The notes beneath the pieces are model-generated. The model made no database searches and was not told the DNA's origin. It saw nothing but the letters and a program-made list of their open reading frames with translations. From NCBI RefSeq assembly GCF_003050745.1, contig NZ_QAOF01000004.1, forward strand, positions 248,001 to 312,000: a DNA stretch of 64,000 bases. The letters are read 5' to 3'. A program made the translations under genes and the position numbers. How positions within the stretch are numbered: the stretch's first letter is position 1; each line of letters starts with the position of its first letter. Of this stretch, positions 1-8,170 are shown piece after piece. Source of the stretch: Sphingomonas sp. PP-CE-3G-477. Lineage in GTDB: Bacteria; Pseudomonadota; Alphaproteobacteria; Sphingomonadales; Sphingomonadaceae.

Positions 1-2
1 TG

Positions 3-719
3 CAACTCGTGCCGACCACCGATCGCGCAGCGGTCGGCGCGATGCTGAAGGCTGACGGGGTGATCGACCTGATCATTCCCCGCGGCGGCAAAAGTCTCGT
101 CGCGCGCGTCCAGGCCGAAGCACGCGTCCCCGTCCTCGCGCATCTCGATGGCATCAATCATGTCTTCGTGCATGCGTCCGCGGACCCGGCGATGGCCGAG
201 GCCGTCGTCGTTGATGCGAAGATGCGCCGCACCGGCGTCTGCGGGTCGATGGAGACGTTGCTGATCGACTGTGACTATGCGGACGCACCCGCCCTGATCC
301 GAAGACTCGCTGCAACGGGCTGCGAAGTACGCGGCGATGCAAGCGCGCGCGCCCTCGTTTCCGAGATCGCCGCCGCCGAAGAGGCCGACTGGGACACCGA
401 ATATCTCGACGCGATCGCTTCGGTCGCGATCGTCGACGGCATCGACGCGGCGATCGCGCATATCGCCCGCCACGGCTCGCACCACACCGACGCGATCGTC
501 GCCGACGCCGCCGCCGTTGCCGAGCGCTTCCTGACCTCAGTCGACAGCGCGATCGTGTTGTGGAACGCCTCTACCCAGTTCGCCGACGGCGGCGAGTTCG
601 GCCTCGGCGCGGAGATCGGCATCGCCACCGGCCGCCTCCACGCTCGCGGCCCGGTCGCGCTCGAAGGCCTCACCACCTACAAATGGATCGGCCGCGGCAC
701 CGGCCAGGTGCGCGGTTGA
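3..719 (+). CDS. proA: Gamma-glutamyl phosphate reductase, 3' part (glutamate-5-semialdehyde dehydrogenase)
   Basis: Reduces gamma-glutamyl phosphate to glutamate-5-semialdehyde with NADPH in proline synthesis, in the cytosol. The frame is open to the left edge of the window, so the N-terminal part is missing here; the GTG at 9 is internal. The catalytic cysteine is visible in [10 protein letters not shown], and the family's C-terminal signatures [19 protein letters not shown] and [14 protein letters not shown] are intact. It is followed 31 bp later by a toxin-antitoxin pair and then nadD; proA-nadD-rsfS-rlmH is a common alphaproteobacterial order. Confidence 0.96.
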   Translation, partial: QLVPTTDRAAVGAMLKADGVIDLIIPRGGKSLVARVQAEARVPVLAHLDGINHVFVHASADPAMAEAVVVDAKMRRTGVCGSMETLLIDCDYADAPALIRRLAATGCEVRGDASARALVSEIAAAEEADWDTEYLDAIASVAIVDGIDAAIAHIARHGSHHTDAIVADAAAVAERFLTSVDSAIVLWNASTQFADGGEFGLGAEIGIATGRLHARGPVALEGLTTYKWIGRGTGQVRG

Positions 720-750
720 TGCTCCCTACCGATCGGCGTAGCTTAAGCCC

Positions 751-1005
751 ATGAACGCGCCCATCTCGATCACCACTCCGCTCGATCCCACGACCTTCGC
801 GATGGTCGAGGAACTTGCGCGGTATCGCGGTATCACCGGCGAGGAGTTCGCTGCCGAAGCGATCCGAGAGGCAGCCGAGCATCATGCAGGGATGCGCGCC
901 TTCATCCAAGAGGGGATCGACTCCGCTGATCGCGGCGAACTGATAAGCCAGGAAGAGATGGAAATCTGGTTCGAAGAGCGCGTGGCTGCTCGTCGGCGAG
1001 GATGA
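751..1005 (+). CDS. ParD/CopG-like antitoxin of a type II toxin-antitoxin pair
   Basis: A protein of 84 residues with no signal peptide. The first ~45 residues fit a short beta strand followed by two helices (ISITTPLDPTTFAMVEELAR..., then GITGEEFAAEAIREA), as in ribbon-helix-helix antitoxins. The acidic C-terminal half (EEMEIWFEERVAARRRG) would wrap the toxin. The stop overlaps the start of the downstream ParE/RelE-like gene by 4 bp (ATGA), typical of such modules. By analogy it should neutralise the toxin and repress its own promoter; no operator palindrome was obvious in the 31 bp upstream. The exact ParD subfamily was not determined. Confidence 0.75.
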   Translation: MNAPISITTPLDPTTFAMVEELARYRGITGEEFAAEAIREAAEHHAGMRAFIQEGIDSADRGELISQEEMEIWFEERVAARRRG

Positions 1006-1286
1006 GTCGCGCAACCTGGACTCCCCTCGCGCAGATCGATCTCGCACGAATCGATGATTTCAACGCTCGACGCGATCTCGACTATGCCGATCTAGTGGGC
1101 CGCGCTGCGATCGCGGCAGGTAATTTCCTCGCCGATTTTCCCGCCGCAGGTCCGATCGTCGACCGCGACGAGCGCAAGTGGCGCGTGCCTGATACCGACT
1201 ATGTGTTGATCTACCGCATCGTCCCGCACGGCGTTGAAATCCTGCGAGCTTATCATGGTCGTGAGAACTGGCGTAAACAGCGGTGA
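1002..1286 (+). CDS. ParE/RelE-superfamily toxin
   Basis: A protein of 94 residues with the ParE/RelE fold signature: an N-terminal helical hairpin (WTPLAQIDLARIDDFNAR), a middle segment ending KWRVPDTDYVLIYRI, and the C-terminal strand VEILRAYHGRENW. ParE members poison DNA gyrase and RelE members cleave mRNA on the ribosome; the sequence alone does not decide which. It is translated from an ATG overlapping the antitoxin stop, and its own TGA overlaps the GTG start of nadD. The pair therefore sits inside a housekeeping operon with no spare DNA on the nadD side. Confidence 0.78.
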   Translation: MSRATWTPLAQIDLARIDDFNARRDLDYADLVGRAAIAAGNFLADFPAAGPIVDRDERKWRVPDTDYVLIYRIVPHGVEILRAYHGRENWRKQR

Positions 1287-1897
1287 CCCGCGTCGGCATC
1301 CTAGGCGGGTCGTTCAATCCCGCGCATAATGGCCACCGCGGCATCACGCTCGCTGCAATCGACGCGCTCGCGCTCGACGAGGCGTGGTGGCTGGTATCCC
1401 CTGGCAACCCGCTCAAGGACGCAGCCAACGACATGGCGCCGCTCTCCGCCCGCCTTGCCTCGGCGCGGAAAATGGCCCGCCGCGCACCGATCCGCGCGAC
1501 CGACATCGAGGCGCGGCTGCACACTCGCTACACGCTTGACACGATCCGCAAGCTCAAGCGGCGTTATCCCAAAATGCGCTTCATCTGGCTGATGGGGGCG
1601 GACAATCTCGCCGACTTCCACCGGTGGAAGAACTGGCGCGCGATCGCCCGCGAGGTTCCGATTGCGGTAATCGCGCGTCCGGGATATGACGGGCGCGCCC
1701 TCGCGGCCCCCGCGATGGGTTGGCTGCGGCGCTTCCAACGGCGCACAGACCATGCGAAGAGCTGGACGACGTGGAGATTGCCGGCCCTCGTGCTGTTGCG
1801 CTTCCGACCCGACCCGACCTCCGCAACCGGCCTGCGCGCCGAAAATCCCGACTGGGCCCAGCACGTTGCTGGCTCGGTAGTCTTACCCAGGAGCTGA
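1283..1897 (+). CDS. nadD: Nicotinate-nucleotide adenylyltransferase
   Basis: Joins nicotinate mononucleotide and ATP to give deamido-NAD, an essential step of NAD synthesis. A protein of 204 residues. The nucleotidyltransferase motif GGSFNPAHNGH is at residues 8-18, the family motif LMGADNLADFHRWKNW lies mid-protein, and TSATGLR stands in the place of the usual ISSTxIR. The GTG start gives the standard N-terminus (MTRVGILGGSF) and overlaps the toxin stop by 4 bp, so translation of this essential gene is probably coupled to the toxin-antitoxin transcript. Confidence 0.95.
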   Translation: MTRVGILGGSFNPAHNGHRGITLAAIDALALDEAWWLVSPGNPLKDAANDMAPLSARLASARKMARRAPIRATDIEARLHTRYTLDTIRKLKRRYPKMRFIWLMGADNLADFHRWKNWRAIAREVPIAVIARPGYDGRALAAPAMGWLRRFQRRTDHAKSWTTWRLPALVLLRFRPDPTSATGLRAENPDWAQHVAGSVVLPRS

Positions 1898-1898
1898 C

Positions 1899-2306
1899 TT
1901 GGCCACTTCCCCTACTGCCCCTCGCGCGACCGACCCCGAAGAGGTTGAGGCGCTGCATCGCCTGATCCTCGCGTCGCTCGACGACGACCAGGCGGTCGAG
2001 ACCATCTCGATCCCGCTCGCGGGCAAGACCAGCATCGCCGATTACATGGTGATCGCCAGCGGTCGTTCGACCCGCCAGGTCGCCTCGATGGCGCAGAAGC
2101 TGGCCGAGCGGATCAAGGCCGAGTTCAAGCGCCCGGTGAAGATCGAGGGCCTGCCGACCGCCGACTGGGTGCTGATCGACGCGACCGACGTCATCGTCCA
2201 CCTGTTCCGCCCCGAAGTCCGCAGCTTCTACAACCTGGAGCGGATGTGGGCATTCGGCGACGCACCAGCGCCGCCGCCGGTGCCGACCTTCACCGACGAA
2301 GACTAA
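1899..2306 (+). CDS. rsfS: Ribosome silencing factor (Iojap/YbeB family)
   Basis: Binds uL14 on the 50S subunit and blocks subunit joining when nutrients run low. A protein of 135 residues with the family core KTSIADYMVIASGRSTRQVASM, GLPTADWVLIDATDVIVHLF and the C-terminal RSFYNLERMW. The start is TTG at 1899, chosen because AGGAG lies 5 bp upstream and no later start preserves the domain. It begins one base after the nadD stop, so it is in the same operon. Confidence 0.95.
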   Translation: MATSPTAPRATDPEEVEALHRLILASLDDDQAVETISIPLAGKTSIADYMVIASGRSTRQVASMAQKLAERIKAEFKRPVKIEGLPTADWVLIDATDVIVHLFRPEVRSFYNLERMWAFGDAPAPPPVPTFTDED

Positions 2307-2324
2307 GCCGGCTCCGAGGCGGCG

Positions 2325-2747
2325 ATGCTGCTCCACATCGTCGCCCGCGGTCGGATCGGGCGCTCGCCCGAGGCCGACCTCGTCGACCGCTATCTGAAGC
2401 GTATCGTCTGGCCGACCAAGGTCAGCGAGCTCCCCGACACCGGCGGCAAGATCCCGCTGGTCGGCGAGCAGACCAAGCGCATTCTGCTCGACGAGAAGGG
2501 CGAGACGCTGTCGTCGACGCAGTTTGCGCAAAAGCTCGAGCGATGGCGCGACGACGGCGTGCGCGAGGCACGATTCATGATCGGGGCGGCCGACGGCTTC
2601 GACGATGCGGCGCGCGACGAGGCCGATCTGCTCTTCTCGTTCGGCCGCGCGACCTGGCCGCATCTGCTCGCGCGCGCGATGCTCGCCGAACAACTCTTCC
2701 GCGCGACCAGCATCCTTGCCAACCACCCCTATCACCGCGAAGGGTGA
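2325..2747 (+). CDS. rlmH: 23S rRNA (pseudouridine1915-N3)-methyltransferase
   Basis: Methylates pseudouridine 1915 in helix 69 of 23S rRNA using S-adenosylmethionine. A protein of 140 residues, close to the usual ~155 of this SPOUT family. The knotted C-terminal region is recognisable: FMIGAADGFDD (SAM loop), then LLARAMLAEQLFRATSILA and the terminal HPYHREG. It follows rsfS by 18 bp, the widely conserved pairing. Confidence 0.95.
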   Translation: MLLHIVARGRIGRSPEADLVDRYLKRIVWPTKVSELPDTGGKIPLVGEQTKRILLDEKGETLSSTQFAQKLERWRDDGVREARFMIGAADGFDDAARDEADLLFSFGRATWPHLLARAMLAEQLFRATSILANHPYHREG

Positions 2748-2750
2748 TGC

Positions 2751-3923
2751 ATGAGGATGGGGAGGGGCCTGGCGGTCGCGGCGCTGCTCGCGGTTGCGGG
2801 CGGCGTGACCGCGCAGACCAATGACACGGCTGAGGTCGCGAGCGAACAGGGGCGTCTGGTCGCGGCAAAGCGCGATGCCGCGATCGCCGCACGCCGTGCC
2901 GCTAAACTCACCGCAGCGGCTATCCAGGAGCGAAACGCCGCCGACAAGGCGCGGCGTGAAGAACAGGCTTTAGCCGCCCGCGTAACGGCTGCCGAGGCGA
3001 ACTTAGCCACCGCCAGTGCGCGCGTGGCACTCGTTGAGCGTCTGCTATCCTATCAACGCGCCAAGCTCGGTCGCGCGCAAGCCCCCGTCGCGTGGCTCCT
3101 CGCAGCGTTGGAATCCCTCGCTCGCCGCCCGACGATTGTCGCAGTCGCGCAGCCGGGATCGGTCGATGACCTCGTCCATGTCCGCGCGGTGCTCGGCAGC
3201 GCGCTTCCCGTGGTCCGCCAGCGCACCGAAGCCGTCCGCATCGAACTCGTGGAAACGCGCCGTTTGCAGGCCAGTGCCACGCTCGCCGCCAAGGCGCTCG
3301 CCGACGGCCGCGCGCGCCTCGAGAACGACCGTATCGCACTGGCCACCCTCGAAGCGCGCCATCGCCAGCGCAGCCAGACGCTCGGCCGCGGTGCGCTCAG
3401 CGAGTCCGATCGCGCGCTGGCGCTCGGCGAACGCGCGCGCGATCTCGTCGATGGCATGGCCGCCACCACCAACGCCATGGCGACCGCAGCCAGCCTGATC
3501 GCGCTCGCCGGTCCCATCCCCCGCCCGATCGCGCCCGGCACGACGCCCCCGGCGCCCCCGCGCGGCGTGTACCGTACACCGGTAGCGGGCAGGCTCGTCA
3601 CCGGCTTTGACGAAGTCTCGGACGCCGGAGTCCGATCGCGCGGCCTGACCTTCGCCACTGCCCCCCGAGCCCGCGTCGTCGCCCCCGCGGCGGGCACGGT
3701 GCGCTACGCGCATCGCTTCCGCGACTATGGCACGATCGTCATCATCGACCACGCCGACGGCTGGACCAGCCTCATCACGGGCCTCGCGACAACCTCCGCA
3801 AAGCCCGGCGACCGCGTCGCGATGGGCGCGCCGCTCGGCACCGCCCCCCGCGAAGATCCGCGCATCACGGTCGAACTCCGCCGCCGGGGCCGCCCCGTCG
3901 ACGTCGCTTCGTTGATCAACTGA
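2751..3923 (+). CDS. EnvC-like murein hydrolase activator (coiled coil plus degenerate LytM domain)
   Basis: A protein of 390 residues with a cleavable signal peptide (cut near GVTAQ), then Ala/Arg-rich coiled coil from ~25 to ~250, a proline linker (RPIAPGTTPPAPPRG), and a C-terminal M23/LytM domain (~270-390). The zinc ligands of active M23 peptidases are not preserved: the usual HxH end reads ITVELR. The protein therefore probably activates amidases at the septum, as E. coli EnvC does for AmiA/AmiB, rather than cutting peptidoglycan itself. It starts 3 bp after rlmH; ctpA follows after a 461 bp gap. A possible client amidase is encoded at 38486-39727. Confidence 0.85.
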   Translation: MRMGRGLAVAALLAVAGGVTAQTNDTAEVASEQGRLVAAKRDAAIAARRAAKLTAAAIQERNAADKARREEQALAARVTAAEANLATASARVALVERLLSYQRAKLGRAQAPVAWLLAALESLARRPTIVAVAQPGSVDDLVHVRAVLGSALPVVRQRTEAVRIELVETRRLQASATLAAKALADGRARLENDRIALATLEARHRQRSQTLGRGALSESDRALALGERARDLVDGMAATTNAMATAASLIALAGPIPRPIAPGTTPPAPPRGVYRTPVAGRLVTGFDEVSDAGVRSRGLTFATAPRARVVAPAAGTVRYAHRFRDYGTIVIIDHADGWTSLITGLATTSAKPGDRVAMGAPLGTAPREDPRITVELRRRGRPVDVASLIN

Positions 3924-4384
3924 GAGCCGGCGGCTGGCTGGTGTTCCGGATCTGAACCTTGCCAAGACATCCCGTCACTCCGGACCGGTTCGGCAGATAT
4001 CGCTCCACGACATGTAATGCTCCGTCATCCCCGCGGAGGCGGGGATCCAGATGTTCAAACGGCTGCGATTATGTCGCGAGGTTTGCCAGTATGGGTTCCC
4101 GCCTCCGCGGGAATGACACTTACGTGTTTGACGGGGGATAAGCGCCGACCGGTTGGGGGCACCGTTCCGCAAACCCAGTTCTATAGAGTATGCGGAACCG
4201 TGGATGCCGGAACGAGCCCGGGATGACGGAGCATCGTGGGTACGTGCCGCCCTGAACGTCACCCCCTAGTCAGCCCCCATTAACCCCCACGCGCCTTCAC
4301 TCCGCGCGCGTTGCCGCCAGCGTTCCGCTACGCTACGCCGTCACGATCGTACGACACGTCTTTTCTCAGGTTGCAGGACCATCG
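3924..4384. other. Intergenic stretch between the envC-like gene and ctpA
   Basis: No credible gene. It contains a family-C palindromic repeat (4023-4118) and, at about 4205-4235, a fragment (CGAGCCCGGGATGACGGAG) resembling one arm of the same family. The last ~120 bp should hold the ctpA promoter, but no clear -35/-10 pair was recognised. Confidence 0.6.
4023..4118. repeat. Family-C palindromic repeat (copy 1)
   Basis: The left arm CGTCATCCCCGCGGAGGCGG and the right arm, beginning CCCGCCTCCGCGGGAATGAC, are inverted copies. They flank about 55 bp of unrelated sequence. Related copies lie at 34504-34587, 52068-52150 and 61825-61898. REP-like, intergenic; it could act as a transcript stabiliser or terminator. 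Confidence 0.8.
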
Positions 4385-5770
4385 ATGCCTCGTCCTATAC
4401 TGCGTACCCCGTTCCTTGCCGCGACCGCGATCGTCGGCGCGCTGACGCTGATCCCGCTCGCCACCTCCGCGATGGCGGCGGTCGACACCGACACGTACCG
4501 CGAGTTCGACCAGTTCCTCGACGTGTTCAACCGCGTGAAGGCGGATTACGTCGACAAGGTCGATGACAAGACGCTGATCAAGGGCGCGATCCAGGGCATG
4601 CTCGCCAGCCTCGATCCGCACAGTTCGTACGTCGACGCACTCGACTACGAGAATCTCCGGATCATGACGGAGGGCAATTACGGCGGTCTCGGCCTGACCG
4701 TCCAGATGGAGGACGGCGCGATCAAGGTCGTTTCGCCCCAGGAAGACTCCCCCGCCGCCCGCGCGGGTGTAAAGTCCGGCGATTACATCACGCATATCGA
4801 CGGCAAGCTGATCTACGGCGATTCGCTCGACGAGGCGGTCGGCAAGATGCGCGGCAAGCCCGGCAGCAAGATCACATTGGGCCTGGTCCGCCCCGGCCGC
4901 GACAAGCCGCTCGACGTCACGATGATGCGCGAGATCATCGTCCAGAAGCCGGTGAAGTGGGAAGTCCGCGGCGACGTCGGCTATATCAACATCAACACCT
5001 TCAGCGAGCATACCGGTGCGGATACCCGCGCGGCGATCATGAGCATCGACAAGTCGCTCGGCCACCGCCCACTCGGCTATGTCGTCGACCTGCGCGAAAA
5101 TGGCGGCGGCCTCCTGACTCAGGCGATTGAGGTCAGCGACGCCTTCCTCGATCACGGCGAGATCGTCTCGCAGCGCGGTCGCGAGAAGACCGATATCGAG
5201 CGCTATTACGCCAAGCCCGGCGACGACGCGCACGGCCTTCCGGTCGTCGTGCTCACCGATCCCGGCACCGCGTCCGCCTCCGAGATCGTCGCCGGCGCAT
5301 TGCAGGATCACCACCGCGCGCTGATCATGGGCGAGCGCAGCTTCGGCAAGGGCTCGGTCCAGACCGTGCTCCAGCTCGGCCCCGAGACCGCACTCCGCCT
5401 GACCACCGCGCGCTACTTCACGCCGTCCGGCCGCTCGGTGCAGGAGGGCGGGATCGAGCCCGACATCAAGGTGCCGCAGCTCACCGATCCCGACTACAAG
5501 TCGCGCCCGGTGTTCCGCGAGGCCGATCTCCGGAAACACCTGATCAACGAGGTGAAGGCCGACAACGCGGTGCTCGAGGAGGATACCAAGACGGACCCGC
5601 GCTTCTCGCAGACGCCTGATCAGCTGAAGAAGCAGGGCATCGACGATTTCCAGCTCTATTACGCGTTGAAGACCGTCGCGCGCCTCGGCGGCCCGGTGCA
5701 GGTCGCCGCCGCGACCAAGCCGCGCCCGATCAAGCCCGAAGCCGACGCGAACAAGGCAGCGACCAAGTGA
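4385..5770 (+). CDS. ctpA: S41 family carboxyl-terminal processing protease
   Basis: Periplasmic protease of the tail-specific/CtpA family. A protein of 461 residues with an N-terminal signal sequence (cut near SAMAA, ~31), the family motif DPHSSYVDALDYENLR, a PDZ domain at ~95-180 (GGLGLTVQMEDGAIKVVSP), and the S41 domain at ~200-370. The catalytic serine is in TASASEIVAGAL and the lysine in GERSFGKGSVQT. Linker and proline-rich tails close the protein. AGGA precedes the ATG by 7 bp. Its stop overlaps a possible GTG start of dsbB. Confidence 0.95.
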   Translation: MPRPILRTPFLAATAIVGALTLIPLATSAMAAVDTDTYREFDQFLDVFNRVKADYVDKVDDKTLIKGAIQGMLASLDPHSSYVDALDYENLRIMTEGNYGGLGLTVQMEDGAIKVVSPQEDSPAARAGVKSGDYITHIDGKLIYGDSLDEAVGKMRGKPGSKITLGLVRPGRDKPLDVTMMREIIVQKPVKWEVRGDVGYININTFSEHTGADTRAAIMSIDKSLGHRPLGYVVDLRENGGGLLTQAIEVSDAFLDHGEIVSQRGREKTDIERYYAKPGDDAHGLPVVVLTDPGTASASEIVAGALQDHHRALIMGERSFGKGSVQTVLQLGPETALRLTTARYFTPSGRSVQEGGIEPDIKVPQLTDPDYKSRPVFREADLRKHLINEVKADNAVLEEDTKTDPRFSQTPDQLKKQGIDDFQLYYALKTVARLGGPVQVAAATKPRPIKPEADANKAATK

Positions 5771-6273
5771 GCGTGCGTCGCGGGCTTGGCATGACCAAGA
5801 ACGAAGAGATCGCGCGCGCCATCGCGCTCCTGCTGCCGGCATTCCTGCTGCTCGGGGCGCTCGGATCTCAATATCTCGGCGGGTTGTATCCGTGCGAGAT
5901 GTGTCACTGGCAGCGCTGGCCACATTATTCGGCAGTGCTGGTCGCCGGTGCGACGTTCTTCGTCCCCGGCCGTTCGCTGCGGGCATCGCTGGTGATCATC
6001 GCCGGGCTGCTGATCGGCCTGAGCGGGCTGATCGGCGTCGCGCATGCCGGCGTCGAATATCATTGGTGGAACGGCTTCACCGCCTGCACCACGACCGTCT
6101 CGATGGCCGGCACGACCGCTGCCGAGCGTCTCGCCGCGATCATGAACGCGCCGATGGTGCGCTGCGATTCGCCGCAATGGAAGCTGCTCGGCATTTCGCT
6201 CGCCGGGTTCAACGCGATCTTTTCCCTCGTCGGTGCGTTCACCATATTCGCACTCATGAGGAAGACGAGATGA
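5767..6273 (+). CDS. dsbB: Disulfide bond formation protein B
   Basis: Inner-membrane quinone reductase that reoxidises DsbA-type thiol oxidases. A protein of 168 residues with four hydrophobic segments. The first cysteine pair is in YPCEMCHWQRWPH and the second pair (ACTTTVS... and MVRC) lies in the second periplasmic loop. A GTG at 5767 overlaps the ctpA stop; the ATG at 5791 (MTKNEEIARAIALLLP) would give a more usual N-terminus, so the first 8 residues are uncertain. It overlaps coq7 by ATGA. Three DsbA-like proteins elsewhere in the window (15824, 16591, 32229) are plausible partners. Confidence 0.9.
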   Translation: MSVRRGLGMTKNEEIARAIALLLPAFLLLGALGSQYLGGLYPCEMCHWQRWPHYSAVLVAGATFFVPGRSLRASLVIIAGLLIGLSGLIGVAHAGVEYHWWNGFTACTTTVSMAGTTAAERLAAIMNAPMVRCDSPQWKLLGISLAGFNAIFSLVGAFTIFALMRKTR

Positions 6274-6806
6274 GCGGCTGGAAGCCAGGAGACGCCAAGC
6301 GGGCGACGGACTCGATGATCCGGGTCGATCAGGCTGGCGAATATGGCGCGATCCGCATCTATGCGGGCCAGCTTGCGGTGCTTGGCGATCGACACCCGGC
6401 GGCGCGCTCGATCCATCACATGGCGCAGCAGGAGGAACGCCACCGCGCGTTCTTCGACAAGATGATCGTCGATCGCCGCGTGCGCCCGACGGTGTTGCAG
6501 CCGATCTGGAAGGTCGCCGGCTTCGCGCTCGGCGCAGTGACGGCGGCAATCAGCCCGCGAGCTGCGATGGCGTGCACGGCAGCGGTCGAGACCGAAATCG
6601 ACAAGCATTACGAGGAACAACTCGTTCAGCTTGGCGCCAGCGACCCCGAGCTATCCGCAGCGATCCTCGATTTTCAGGCCGAGGAACTCGAGCACAAGGC
6701 GACCGCGATCGCCGCGGGTGCCGAGGAAACACCGGGCTATCCGGTGTTGAGCGCCGCGATCCGGCTGGGCTGCAAGGTCGCGATCGCTACCGCCAAGCGG
6801 ATCTGA
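6270..6806 (+). CDS. coq7: Demethoxyubiquinone hydroxylase (COQ7 family)
   Basis: Di-iron monooxygenase for the C6 hydroxylation of ubiquinone synthesis, replacing UbiF in many alphaproteobacteria. A protein of 178 residues starting at the ATG that overlaps the dsbB stop (MSGWKPGDAKRATDSMIRVD). The iron ligands are in the expected pattern: VDQAGEYGA, QQEERHRAFF, VETEIDKHYEEQL and AEELEHKATA. The hydrophobic central part fits the membrane-associated helix of the family. Its pairing with dsbB, whose electron acceptor is ubiquinone, is suggestive. Confidence 0.94.
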   Translation: MSGWKPGDAKRATDSMIRVDQAGEYGAIRIYAGQLAVLGDRHPAARSIHHMAQQEERHRAFFDKMIVDRRVRPTVLQPIWKVAGFALGAVTAAISPRAAMACTAAVETEIDKHYEEQLVQLGASDPELSAAILDFQAEELEHKATAIAAGAEETPGYPVLSAAIRLGCKVAIATAKRI

Positions 6807-6868
6807 ATGCGGCCGATACAATGAGAATACGGCCAGTGACGGGAATACGGATTGTGGGAGTGATGCGT

Positions 6869-7378
6869 ATGAAAATGCTTTTTGCGGCGGCGTTGCTCGT
6901 CGCCGGACCCGCGGTCGCACAGACCGCGCAACCAAATTCGCCCGGCAACACGGGTCCGACGCTGGCGCAATTGCCAACCAAGGCCCCCGCACTCCCCGGT
7001 GCGACGGCCAAGCCGAAGCCGGTCGTCGCGCCACCGCAGGTCTCGCGCAATGCACCGATCAACGGCGTCCTGACGCTGTTCGGCAACGAACGCTGCCCGA
7101 CCAACCAGAACGGCGAAGAGATCGTCGTCTGCGTCCGCCGCAGCGCGCAGGAACAGTACCGCGTCCCCAAGGAACTCCGCGAGTTCGTCGTGACGCCCGA
7201 GAATGCCAGCTGGGCGACCAAGGCACAGGGCACGATGGACGCCGGGTCAGGCGTCAACACGATCGGCAGCTGCTCCGCAGTCGGCGCCGGCGGCGCCACT
7301 GGCTGCTTCGGCCAGCGCGTTCGCGAATCGCGCCTGGAAAATAAGACGCGCGCCGCGGAAGTGCCTGTCCTGCCCTGA
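6869..7378 (+). CDS. Exported protein of unknown function
   Basis: A protein of 169 residues with a signal peptide (MKMLFAAALLVAGPAVAQ). The mature part begins with a Pro/Ala-rich stretch (~20-60), followed by a segment with two cysteines (ERCPTNQNGEEIVVCVRRS) and another Cys pair near the C-terminus (IGSCSAVG... and TGCFGQRV), so two disulfides are possible. The start at 6869 was preferred to the ATG at 6863 because GGGAG lies 8 bp upstream of it. No catalytic motif was recognised. It lies 62 bp after coq7 and is followed by a hairpin. Confidence 0.7.
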   Translation: MKMLFAAALLVAGPAVAQTAQPNSPGNTGPTLAQLPTKAPALPGATAKPKPVVAPPQVSRNAPINGVLTLFGNERCPTNQNGEEIVVCVRRSAQEQYRVPKELREFVVTPENASWATKAQGTMDAGSGVNTIGSCSAVGAGGATGCFGQRVRESRLENKTRAAEVPVLP

Positions 7379-7392
7379 ATGGTATGATCATC

Positions 7393-7419
7393 GTTCCTCC
7401 TCCTGCTGGGAGGAGGAAC
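7393..7419. terminator. Hairpin between convergent genes
   Basis: GTTCCTCCTCC and GGAGGAGGAAC form an 11-bp perfect stem around a 5-nt loop. It sits 15 bp after the exported-protein gene (+) and 39 bp from the end of the DedA gene (-). There is no strong U-tract on either side, so terminator activity is likely but not certain. Confidence 0.6.
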
Positions 7420-7457
7420 GCCAATCCAAAGCTATCGTATAGAACAGCGCGCCGCGG

Positions 7458-8090
7458 TTACGGGTGGCGCTTCAGCCCGCGTACCCGGTGCCAGATGTAG
7501 AAGCCGACGAGGGCTATGAGGACGACGCCGATCAGCAGGTCGGCGCTGTGGAACGCGGCCTTCACGCGCGGATCACTGTCCCATTTGTCGCCGAGCTTCA
7601 TGCCGACCCATGCCAGCCCGAAGCACCACGGCCATGACCCGATGAACGTGTAGACGTGGAACGGCACCAGCTTCATCCGCGCGACGCCGGCGGGGAAGGC
7701 GATGAACGAGCGGATGACGGGGAGCAGGCGGCCGATCAGCACTGCCATCGAGCCCCAGCGGGCGAAAAACCGGTCCGCCGCGTCGAGCTCGCCCGGCCCG
7801 ATCAGGACGAAGCGACCCCAGCGCTCGGCCATCGGTCGCCCGCCGCGCTTGCCGACCTCGTACGCGACGATCGAGCCGAGATTGCACCCGATCGCGCCCG
7901 CGGTCGCGGCGAGATACAGGTCGAAGCGCCCGGTCGAGACGAGGTAGCCGGCGAACGGCATGATGATCTCGGACGGCAGCGGGATGCACGCGCTCTCGAT
8001 CGCCATGAGCAAGGCGATACCGACATAGCCACCCGACGAGATGACGCCGATCGTGAAGGTGGCCAGTACGGCCAGGATCTTTTCGAACAT
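7458..8090 (-). CDS. DedA family membrane protein
   Basis: A protein of 210 residues with several hydrophobic segments and the VTT/SNARE-associated core. The DedA signature GRLLPVIRSFIAFPAGVARM is present, and ESACIPLPSEIIMPFAGYL matches the acidic N-terminal motif. Bacterial DedA proteins support membrane homeostasis, and some are proposed lipid scramblases; the substrate here is unknown. Divergent from the aldo/keto reductase gene with 80 bp between the two starts. Confidence 0.9.
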   Translation of the reverse strand: MFEKILAVLATFTIGVISSGGYVGIALLMAIESACIPLPSEIIMPFAGYLVSTGRFDLYLAATAGAIGCNLGSIVAYEVGKRGGRPMAERWGRFVLIGPGELDAADRFFARWGSMAVLIGRLLPVIRSFIAFPAGVARMKLVPFHVYTFIGSWPWCFGLAWVGMKLGDKWDSDPRVKAAFHSADLLIGVVLIALVGFYIWHRVRGLKRHP

Positions 8091-8170
8091 GGCTCGGTCG
8101 ATTGCGCGAACCGGGCGCGGAAGGGAAGAGCCAATCGGAACCGCCGGCCGTGTCGTGCGCTGTTTGCGGC

